Assembly (NCBI GenBank): GCA_003024175.1
Contig: MDYQ01000193.1
Location: 1-53,205, forward strand
Direction of reading: 5' to 3'
Length of the DNA stretch: 53,205 bases
DNA from: Planoprotostelium fungivorum
Taxonomy: Eukaryota; Evosea; Variosea; Cavosteliida; Cavosteliaceae
Positions 44,295-53,205 of the stretch are shown one piece after another; within the stretch, counting starts at the first letter, position 1; every line of letters begins with the position of its first letter. Below the pieces are notes generated by a model that ran no database searches, was not told the DNA's origin, and was given only the letters and a program-made list of their open reading frames with translations. Both the position numbers and the translations under genes were made by a program.

Positions 44295-45367
44295 TCAATA
44301 CAAGAGGAAACAGAAGAGTAAGATGGCTGCAGCGATTCCCCACGATCTTCCCATAGTCGTCAACTTGACTTCAGAGCTCGTCACAGAGTCTACTGCCCTC
44401 CTCTCCGTGTCGGTGTCGTTGCTGGAGCCAGCCAATTCTCTCGGTAGATTGGATAGAGGGTAATAAGCTGCGCTCGTAAATTGTGTCGTAATCATCTGAA
44501 GATGGCTGTCAGTCTACAGATGATTTATGGATGGATTTAGACATACCTCTTTGTCAGATGATTGCGACGATGAAGAGTGGCTCAGAATGAGATGCATGGA
44601 GGAGGAAGGAACGACCAAAGGTGTCGAGATATTCGCGGTGGTGAAGTGTAATTGTCTATCGACGAACCTGCGATCGAATGAGTGGAAACGAGGAGTTTCG
44701 TGATTACCATGAGATGAACTGAGGTGTCCAGAGAAAACCATACGAATGTTGACCTTTCGACGAACCGAATGGCAGAGGAAAATGGCCCCAGGAATAAGCG
44801 CGGGTGTCGACTCGATGAGAATAGGAGACTTGATTGCACTCATCTAATCGAGATCAGAACGTGCCAAAACAGAAAAATCGAAACTGGAGGTGTTCGAAAC
44901 GATGATCTCTTACCATCGAGCATGATACTAATAGAAGAACCGCCCGTGATCTCAGATCGAGAAGAGATGGTCGAAACAGTGCCATCGTTACAAGCGGATG
45001 CAAACGTGGCCTCGAAATAACCATACCCGTAAGAAGCCGAGCTCGAGATCTAACCCAGAATATTACATCACTGGACACGAATCGATTCGTCACCTCTGTC
45101 GATTGCTTTTTTGAACCTTCACAGTTCTCAGGGTAGCCATTTTGGTCGATGGTTAATGTCAATCTCCCAGAATCATCGACCTGAACCCTCTTTGGCTGTT
45201 GATTCGTCAGGTTCTCTTCAGATTCGTCGTCTCACCTCCCAACGCGAGATTGAGTCAGAAGATGATGGATGGGGTGACTGCCACAGACGATCATTGCCGA
45301 AGGGCAAGATCTGAGAGGCGACGCACAGGATGCAGAGGAGAAGCAACCAGGTGGTCCCTGCCATCAT
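44295..45367 (-). CDS. Secreted/GPI-anchored GH16-like protein lacking the catalytic motif
   Basis: The start MMAGTTWLLLLCILCVASQ is a signal peptide. Exons then give LTLTIDQNGYPENCEG, SSSASYGYGYFEATFASACN, DGTVSTISSRSE, then DECNQVSYS, SYGFLWTPQFISWFVDRQ and TTANISTP. YGYFEA, the G-V-S strand, YGFLWTP and W-FVD are landmark strands of the GH16/concanavalin-like glucanase fold. At the position of the catalytic E-x-D-x-E the sequence is SISIMLDG, so the two catalytic Glu are absent. The C-terminus (WGIAAAILLFCFLLY, at the very end) fits a GPI-anchoring signal. It is probably a carbohydrate-binding surface or secreted protein, not a hydrolase. Stop at 44295-44297; about six exons. Confidence 0.65.
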
Positions 45368-45683
45368 GATGGTTGGTGATCGGATCGGGATCTGTGTTGT
45401 GGTTGTGAAGCGGATACACGTTAGTAAACGAGACTTTCTCTCGACAGCTCGTTTCCAGGGAACCACATATTTCCAATTTTAGAATTTATTTATCAATACG
45501 GTGCATAATAATTCTATCGCAGAAGGGCCACCGGTTGCGACATATGAAACCAATAGAGAGTTGTCCAGATCTAATATGACCTGGTAGTTTGTTTGAAGTG
45601 TAGGGGGTTGTGGGGTGTGTTAAAGCTGGCGTCACGTTAGATAACGTGATTGGTATTGTGGCGTTTACGAACAAAAACTTCCG

Positions 45684-48600
45684 ATGCCAAAAGTGTCATA
45701 CAACCGGCCCATGCTGCGAGCCATGCTGCGCCTCTTAGTCGGGCTATGTGTGGCTATTAATCTGGTGGATGGATATGGCATTGGAAATATCACCATGATT
45801 GGTACTATACCAAACAGTAGCATGCTGGCATTTCAACTGGCACCACCATACGTAGCCTTCGTAACTTCAACTGGTTATTATATAACGGTGGATCCTAATT
45901 GAGAGTCCTAGTTAAATGACTCGCATACAGAACTATTCAGGAGCTAATGTGGCAAAATCACCCTATATCATTTCACAAAATACGATGATCGTTAGTGCGG
46001 CTATCCACTACAAAAACCCGACCAAATGCTCCGCTCTTCTGTGGACGTTTAATTCAAGACAAATGCCACAGAATCAACTGTTGATTGTGTCATATGATGG
46101 CCAGAGTTTCACACCACAGACAATATCCAATTCGAAAAATCTTATAGTTTCGCCGATCTCCTCCTTTCTTCTCTACAAAACTTTTATAAGGGTGACGAGC
46201 ACCACCTTGAAGATTCTCAATCGAGCAGGTCTGGACAACGGACAATGTATTCACCGCACAATTGACATCACCGGGGAAGAGAAAGCTTTCTTTTGGACCA
46301 AAACCGAACCCTAACGATATCATTCGGGACCCCATGAACCCATTTCAACCCGTTCCTGATTCTGTGACGACTGTGGTAGGAAGAGGATTCTATTATCTCG
46401 CCACGGGTGGTATATACAATTCGTCTTTCGATAGTACGACCATCAACACCGTGCTGAATCAACCTGGCTCTTACAACCAATTCGTACCTCTCAACTTATC
46501 CAACACTGTCCTCGAATTCGATTTCACTGTCTCTGGTGAGTTGATACATCGTTGCAGATGGAACATCTAAAGCATCTGCAGGTGTGGGATTTGGGTTGAC
46601 GGCCAATTCGAGCAATACGAAGTCGAGTGGATATTTCCTCATCCCTTCTCTCATCAACACCACCGCATCCGCCGGTGATCAGTCCAATCGTGTCAGGTAC
46701 TTCGTGCGTAGATCGAAATTTCGTTGACATCTCAGGTACTGGATCACGGAGGGGTACAATGTCTATCGACACAATCAAGGGGGAAGCCCACAACTACTGG
46801 TGAACAACAGCCTGAATTATGATGTCATGAAGGCAGGATGGGACAGCGGCCTCAATGCGCTCGTCATCGCCACTAGGAACAGTAAGAGCAACACGAGTAG
46901 TTGGGCCATTAGCAAGGTCTACAACGCGGGTGAGGTGATGGCTCGTTGTAGAGGGTGATGACGTCATAGATTGTGGATCGTACGGCAGAGAATGTCAGGC
47001 TTGTCTCGGATCCATCGATGGTTCTGTGGATTCTGGCGATTCCTTCTACTGGTGAATTCCATCGAAATTTCACCAATGACACGTCACAGTTCGTACAACA
47101 TCACTGCGAGACGATGTGTACCAACTACACTAGGCCCGAACATGGCTCAGGTATTATCTCGGCTCGTTGTAGAATGATAGTGACAACGCTCAGAACAGCG
47201 GACAGTGTCCTTACATCATGGGAAATAGTTCCGTACAAGGTCAAGTGGGTACCTCCACACAAATGAATGTCACCGTACCCAATGGCCTCAACGGTACATA
47301 CAGCTGCTCTTTCATCAACATCGCCGATCGATCGGTAAATCTCATCGAAATTTCATTTCTCTACCTCCTGAATCATCACAGATCACTTACACTCCGGCCA
47401 TTGTTCTCTCGACGTGAGCGGTAGATTCATAGAAAAGTATGTGACATTGTATAGCAATGCGAGTGCCCTCGTTCTCAACTGTACATCTCCTCTGAGTGGA
47501 GATACAGCCACTTACAACGTGGGAATCGTCTCATCTGTCGATAATCAAACGTACGCCACCAACACCACCTACTCCTACTATCGTTACGTCCGTCAGGCTT
47601 GTGTTACATTCGCAGAGTGAGGACTACAAAATTCGTACATCTCACGCCTCTCAGTGCCGCATCTTGCATCTCAACGGCGAGTTGTACGTGGTGCAATGCA
47701 GCAGGTGAGCCGCAGTATCAGAATGACGTCATCATACATCACAGCGAAGTGTTCGAACGATCCTTCATGCGAAGGTGCCCTGAAGGATCCCATCGTTGTA
47801 TCTGCCATCCAGCCCAACTACACCTTTGTAGATGAGAACACTACTGTCGTCATCACTGGTTATCATTTCTGGCCAGGTGAAATCATCGTGGAGTTTCCTT
47901 TGTGACATCAGACAGGTGCCACTTATGTCTTTCTCTTGAGACGAGACGAGACATTTCCCGCCGTTCTATCGACTGACCTTCTGAATGGAAGTGGTGTGGC
48001 GATCAACGACTCCACCATCGTGGGTCATCTGACGAGTGGTGTGGGGGGAAGTGTGTATCTACAACTGTACCGTAATCGGAACCTCGTGGACAAACCCCTT
48101 TCCGTCACATCCAAGAGTGAGATTTGAACGGAATTTCGAGAGAATACTGAGATCGTGGAAGGTTGTAGTGCGAACGGAGACTGTGATACATGTATGAGCC
48201 ACAGTTCATGCATCTGGTGTACATCTGGGTGCACCACTCGATCTGATGCCAATACGAGTATGTGTCTGACATCAGGCAACTGTTCCGGTAAGTTTCCATG
48301 AAATTCCTCGGAATCTTCTGAAGATATCGAAGTGATCACGCCAACGTTATCTCCTCTATTTTGTGGTGCTTCAAACCCAACAACACTTTCTTTGACCTTG
48401 TGGTACACTCCAACTGAAAGCCTCTCCCTCTATTACAATAGCACCAATGGTGTAAAGGTATTCTCATCTTTTTCTCGTCTTTTTCTCAATCGTTGTAGAG
48501 CGACCACACCCCCCTGATGCTAACGGGGAAGAGAGCGACCGGAGGAACATTATCCACTACGACACCCTCTCTGAGGGAGGGAAATTATACGATATCCATT

Positions 48601-50401
48601 TACAACGAGACAGAATTACTTGTACGGCTCCCACAGACCTTCACCGTCTACGGTGAGTCGAGGAGGGGAAATCTCACTGAAATCTCCAGATTGTTCTTCG
48701 TACTCGTGCCTCACCAAGGGGAACCACCCGTGTTACACCATTCTACAATGCACGTCGAGTAATCTGGCACCCAACAACGGAGGTGACAGCTCTAAGATGG
48801 TGGGAATACTGGCAGGTGCTATCGGTGGTGGTGTCGCTCTACTCTTGATCATCCTTCTCATCGTGGTGAGACATTTCTCCGAAATTTCTAGGACCATTTC
48901 ACGGAAAGATAACGGAAGATCTGATGGAGGCAGGTGATCGTGATGAGAAGGAGGAGAAGTGGAGAATCGGAGGAAATTTCGATGGAGAGAGCCATGCCTG
49001 CGAAACCGAACTTGAGTCTCTTTGTCTTCGAACGTCCTACCTTTGCACCCACGGTATTTCATCATCTCTCGATCTACAACTCATCTGATGTGGTGACGTC
49101 ATCTCACGTCATCAGGTGAATGATCAGCAGAATAGCTCTCTCTTGCAATTGGAAAAGATGTTATTGAACGATGACTTTGCCTACACTTCCGGTCTCGTAC
49201 GTAGCGTACGCACCGAAGACATGGCCGAGTTCTCGCGGGCCTACATGTACATCGCTCTACACCGTTGTAGACAGAAGGGTTTCGATTTATTTTCTTTCGT
49301 CCTGAGAGACGACATCACATCCAACCGTGAGAACAGACTTGTTCGCATCAAGAAACTAATCAAAGGTAGGAGATCTCATCAATGATACCACTGCATCAGC
49401 GAGTATGTTTGGTGTCTACGCTAGATGCAGCGATCTCGATTTCTTGTGGGACTCCATCGCTCGCGTCGTCTGGGACGTAATCCGAAATTTCGAGGACACG
49501 GTCACCGTGCGTACGATCACGAGATTCCACTGAAATTTCCAGGACGATACGAAGGCGACCATGAGAGGTAAAGACACGTTCGTGGACGATCACGTGTACA
49601 CCCTCTTGATGTTGCTGTCGAAAGCCTTCAATGGTCTCAGAAAATCGACGGAGAAGCTGAGCGGCAGCACGAGGGCGGCTCTGGCGAAGGTCAGAGACAT
49701 CAGTGGAACAGGAAAGAAGATGATGACGTTACGATTGGACGCGGGAGAGCTGTCTCCGATGGAGAAGAAGTGCCTCGGTGGATGCTTCTTCAAGGAGTTT
49801 GTCGTGCCCGCTCTGGTCAATCCACACCTGTGGGGCATATGCGAGGGTGAGGGTGATCGGCTGGTTGTAGATTGAGGAGTGATAGGACCCGTGAACTATG
49901 AGGTACAGAGGAGTCTGGACATCATAGGAGATGGTGAGTGGAATATCATCGAAACTTGCTGATGAGAAAAGTTCTACTTCACCTGGCTAGTAACACGATG
50001 CCGAGTTGGGAGGCACCAAAGATGAAAAAGTTTGATCAGTTTGTCATAGATAATACAGCTCGTCTGACGAAATACTATGATTCCATCACAGTGAGCCGAT
50101 GAGAATACACCTCAGCATTGATTCGTCACAGAACTCCTCGAAGGAAGACAAGGACGAGAAGAACTTTGATGTGCCTGAAGATGCTTACATGACTGCACTC
50201 ATCTGGATGCACGACTACATCTTCACCAACAAGGACAGATTGACCGACCCACACATGCAGGTGAGTCCACAGACACGGAGGGGAAATGACGATAGACAGA
50301 AATTGAAGATGAACTTATCCAGTGGATTGATCGCGATCGCGAGAACGTCTTCTTCTTATCCTCCCACGTCAGATCAGACACAGAGCCTGCTCGACAAATA
50401 A
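45684..50401 (+). CDS. Plexin-like receptor: IPT, PSI, transmembrane and RasGAP domains
   Basis: A signal peptide (MLRLLVGLCVAINLVDG) is followed by about 500 aa of N-glycosylated extracellular sequence without a domain I can name. Then come an IPT/TIG-like segment (VVSAIQPNYTFVDENTTVVI, TGYHFWPG), a PSI module at about 48160-48290 (CDTCMSHSSCIWCTSGC), and a second Ig-like stretch. The TM helix is MVGILAGAIGGGVALLLIIL. The cytoplasmic part is RasGAP-like: SLLQLEKMLLNDDFAYTSGL, FGVYARCSDLDFLWDSI (arginine-finger region), KKCLGGCFFKEFVVPALVNP (the F..F.VPA..P core of RasGAPs), and LLHLASNTMPSWE. PSI + IPT + single TM + cytoplasmic RasGAP is the plexin plan. A Sema domain was not demonstrated. 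The first intron (43 nt) restores YYIT|NYSGAN. Stop at 50399-50401. An alternative start is the Met at 45711. Confidence 0.75.
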
Positions 50402-50708
50402 ATTGAATACTTATTTATCCACGAGAGAAGTGATTCGGTTTTTCCAAAATGGTGCATCGAAAATGGATCACGCTTCCTTCACTTGCGCGGCACTCCTCCA
50501 TCGTGAAGAACTCTGTGGAAGCTCGACCAGTTGATTTGCCATGATAAATCGTACAAATGAGAGAAGCTTCATGAGAGATCCTGGAGTTCAGAGAAGGGCG
50601 CTCCTTCTTTTTTGTCGGGGCAGTCGCGAATTGTGTCGTTCATCTCGTTGTAGGTGAGATTAGAAATTCTGTTTCGTCAATTCCGCAGGCCAACGAACTT
50701 CCGTCAGC
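50402..50708. other. Intergenic region, 307 nt
   Basis: It is the promoter region of the saposin-like gene and the 3' flank of the plexin-like gene. One CGTTGTAGGTGAG copy (about 50645) looks like a donor-proximal family A remnant, possibly a 5' UTR intron ending near 50688. No coding exon is visible. Confidence 0.4.
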
Positions 50709-51406
50709 ATGAGAGCCGTCTTCCTATTCATTCTCCTCAGTCTCTTCTCTGCTTCTTATGCCTTGTCCAATGGCACTGTCTGTAACGCCTGCATTGGTGT
50801 GACCACTGCGGCCGAATATCTGGAGGAATACGAACAGTATAACAGCACCACCCTTTTGAACTACCTCATGGCAGCATGCAAATACCTTCCCAACCAGCAG
50901 GCACAACTCGCCGTGAGTCCGTCAACATAAGCTCATCCTCTAACGATTCCTAGTGCGATGGAATCGTTCTCATCTATGGTCCGAAGATCGTCGAAGAGAT
51001 CATCGCCGGGGCTGGTGCGCAGAAGGTGCTTCGAACCACGCCCGTCCATCCTCTCACACGACACAGATTTGCACAGACATCAACCTCTGTTCCGCTCCCA
51101 CTGCTGCTTCTCTCGTCGAGTGCACTCGCTGCGTGAACTACGTTCAGGTGTCCAAGTCCGCTGAGAAGGTAAAGAGTGACCCCTTCCTCTCAGTTGGCTG
51201 AAGATTCTGCAGTTTCACAAGTCCTCCGTTCAACACGAGGCTCTTCTCTCCGAGCTGTGTGAAGAGAACGAGTCTGTGAAGGGATGCACGCAGAAGGTGG
51301 GGTGAAGTGAAAGACCGTCGTCACTGAGACAACACAGGTCAGGTCCCTCCGCTCGTTATCCAGCCACTCCTCACTCTTCGCTTGTAAAGCTGCACGCCTG
51401 TGTTAG
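50709..51406 (+). CDS. Secreted saposin-like protein with two SapB domains
   Basis: The start MRAVFLFILLSLFSASYALS is a signal peptide. Domain 1 has six cysteines in saposin-B spacing (VCNACIG, AACKYLP, LACDG, ICTDINLC), rebuilt across introns at 50913-50953 and about 51027-51067. Domain 2 (LVECTRCVNYVQ, ELCEENESVKGC, FACKAARLC) is shorter at its end. The protein ends at TAG 51404-51406. Saposin-like proteins bind or perturb lipid membranes, and in amoebae they include lysosomal antibacterial pore-formers as well as lipid-transfer helpers; nothing here decides which. All splice junctions restore frame. It is about 165 aa. Confidence 0.85.
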
Positions 51407-51465
51407 AGGAGACAGTCTACTGAATAAAGTGACAACCATTGAGATCTTCATTTATCAATATTCGT

Positions 51466-53205
51466 TTATTCGGCCTTCTTCTTCAATGCAGGTGCAGGAG
51501 CTTTCCTGCCGAGGCCAGTCGATTTGGTACCACCTTCCAAAGATCTCCTCTCCTTCTCTTGCTGCATCCACTCCTTCGTTGGACTTCCATCCTCGTTCAT
51601 TGGGATACCTTTTTGTCTTCAGGATGTGCTTCCTGAACATTCTCACCCGCTCGCGTGTAGGCCGTCTTCCTATCTCGTAATATCGACTGCTTCATGTCGG
51701 CTGCCCTTTGGAATTGTGGATTGAGAGTCAACGTCTGAGAGTGTGAGACACAATGTGATGAGGTGATGATCACCTGTTCGATGTCTTTGAGTGCACCCTC
51801 GAATTGTCTCTTTCCTGCCCTTGCACCCGCTCTCAAGAAGAAAGCTTCGGCGGATTTTGGGTTCTTGAGTAGGATCTCATTGCATAGATCGATGGTCTTT
51901 CCAAATTTCTTGTCCATCGAGTACAACAGAGCTAACTGCAACTTCCACTCTATCATTCGTCATCATGGTGAATGTAGAGTGAGAACAGATGAATTGATCT
52001 CACCCGTCTGATCACTCTTCTCTAAAGCTCGTTGTAGATAGAATTCTGCCTCTGCCTTCTTCTGGTTGTCTCCCTTCTCCTCACAACTCGTCCTCAAGAG
52101 TGATCCGATCATTCCATAGATCTACGCTTCTTTAGGTGATGACGTCATCATTCGTCATCTCACGTGTGGATATCTCGCTAATGCTCCTTCTTCGTTCATA
52201 TCTAGTGCCTTCTTGAAGTCCCTCACGGATGATGTTGCATCCTGCTGATCGTGATAGACGAGACCTCTCAGGCAGTACAACTCCCAACTGGAACCATCTT
52301 GGTGGATCATCCGATTGCACTCTTCCTCCGCTTCTTTATACTTTTTCAACTGGATCATACTCTCGATCCTGTCATCGTACTTCAACGGAGAGTCAAGTGA
52401 TGAACTTCACCTCATGATCTTGATCTCGGTTAAAACGGTTGGATTGATCTTGTCTGATGCCTCTTGGATGATCTACGATGTGTCATTCACATCCATCACG
52501 ATCGCATCGTCAATGAAGAAAGATCGACAGTTCACCCTCGTGCAATCACCGATGGATTCTAAAAATAGCCCCTTCAGCCTCCTGAATTGAGCTCTCGTGA
52601 CGAGATGATCGTAATATCGATCTGTACCCTGTGCCAATTTCATGGCATGCTCAATGGATTGTGTGGCATCCATTGTCTTCCCCATGGCTTGTAATACATG
52701 TCCCCTCTGTATCATCACTTGATCCATGCTCGATGGATCATACTTGGCGATCTTTTCTAAATCCTACGTCCCATCAATCCTCGATAGAGAAATCGTTTCA
52801 CATCAAGAGAGACACACCTTCAATGCCTCTTGAGGTAGATTCAACTGTACATTGCAGTACGAACGATCGTGATACAATTTGGTCAATTCGAGGAGGATCT
52901 CTCCTTCTAATTCCTCTCCTTCGTCTGCAATGAAATCTTTCTTTTTGGATTGGAGTTGATCGATCATCTGATCGATGGTCTTCTTCCACTCTTCGATTTC
53001 TGTCTTCTTCATCGTTGCCCTCTTCTCTCTGGATCATGTCAACGTCACGTGATCACGTACGTACTTACGCATCCCACTGGGAGAACAGGGTGAGTTTGAA
53101 GGAGAGGAATTGTAGATCGGACTTTTCCACGAAAGGTAATTGGAGAGTGATCAGGGCGTCCCTGAATCTTCCCGCCTTCATGAAGGCCATGACCGTCTTG
53201 ATGTA
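51466..53205 (-). CDS. TPR-repeat protein (5' end beyond window)
   Basis: Exons on the minus strand encode repeated 34-residue helical pairs: VMIQRGHVLQAMGKTMDATQ, HLVTRAQFRRLKGLFLESIG, KEAEEECNRMIHQDGSSWEL, WKLQLALLYSMDKKFGKTID and EAFFLRAGARAGKRQFEGAL, with TPR-type A/G/L spacing. The upstream part (MKKTEIEEWKKTIDQMIDQL) is coiled-coil. The C-terminus after the repeats ends in a basic, Pro/Ala-rich tail (GRKAPAPALKKKAE) with TAA at 51466-51468. TPR proteins are scaffolds for protein complexes; no second domain shows the pathway. The protein continues past the right edge, so length and start are unknown. Confidence 0.75.

Overview
The window is nuclear DNA of a gene-dense protist. Genes of the size expected for eukaryotic proteins are cut by many very short GT-AG introns, mostly 35-50 nt. 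Reading frames resume cleanly across them, so several models could be rebuilt base by base (the GPI-GalNAc-transferase-like, F-box, NAC-like, glycerol kinase and saposin-like genes). The gene set is dynactin p150, a Set1-type SET domain, EXD2, a PPR protein, true tyrosine kinases, a RasGAP receptor and saposin-like proteins. This mix best fits a free-living amoebozoan; a variosean such as Planoprotostelium is my guess from content and style, not a demonstrated assignment.

Layout, left to right: SET-domain 3' end (3-310, +); repeat-bearing intergenic DNA (about 311-1881); PGAP4-like GPI glycosyltransferase (1882-3514, -); dynactin p150/Glued (3956-9435, -); mitochondrial PPR protein (9865-12146, -); F-box protein (12406-13214, -); NAC-like protein (13345-14213, -); HSL-family membrane lipase (14596-16552, -); 68-aa membrane protein (16735-16941, -); unidentified gene (about 17307-18165, -); second copy of the repeat (about 18440-18890); glycerol kinase (19160-21615, +); EXD2-like exonuclease (21887-24106, +); LRR-GAIN/GPS-pseudokinase receptor (24216-27224, +); mitochondrial-carrier-like protein (27305-28891, -); small gene (about 29012-29400, -); two tandem class III cyclases (29559-32053, +); small membrane protein (32301-32585, +); AT-hook protein (32747-33937, -); membrane protein (34337-35058, -); receptor tyrosine kinase with MRH/TIG/beta-helix ectodomain (35318-41074, -); TMEM245/AI-2E-like protein (41226-43926, -); secreted GH16-like protein (44295-45367, -); plexin-like PSI/IPT/TM/RasGAP receptor (45684-50401, +); saposin-like protein (50709-51406, +); TPR protein running off the right edge (51466-53205, -).

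Three observations stand out. First, three unusual single-pass receptors lie within 26 kb: a GPS-containing pseudokinase, a true tyrosine kinase and a plexin-like RasGAP. With the paired cyclases they suggest a rich metazoan-like signalling repertoire. Second, the introns are not independent sequences. Many share a stretch close to CGTTGTAGATGG near the 5' splice site, others share a GAAATTTC core, and a third group is built of GATCACGATC-like units. This looks like introner-type intron multiplication. Third, the two tandem cyclases have complementary losses of active-site residues, as in the C1/C2 halves of mammalian adenylate cyclase, which predicts an obligate heterodimer.
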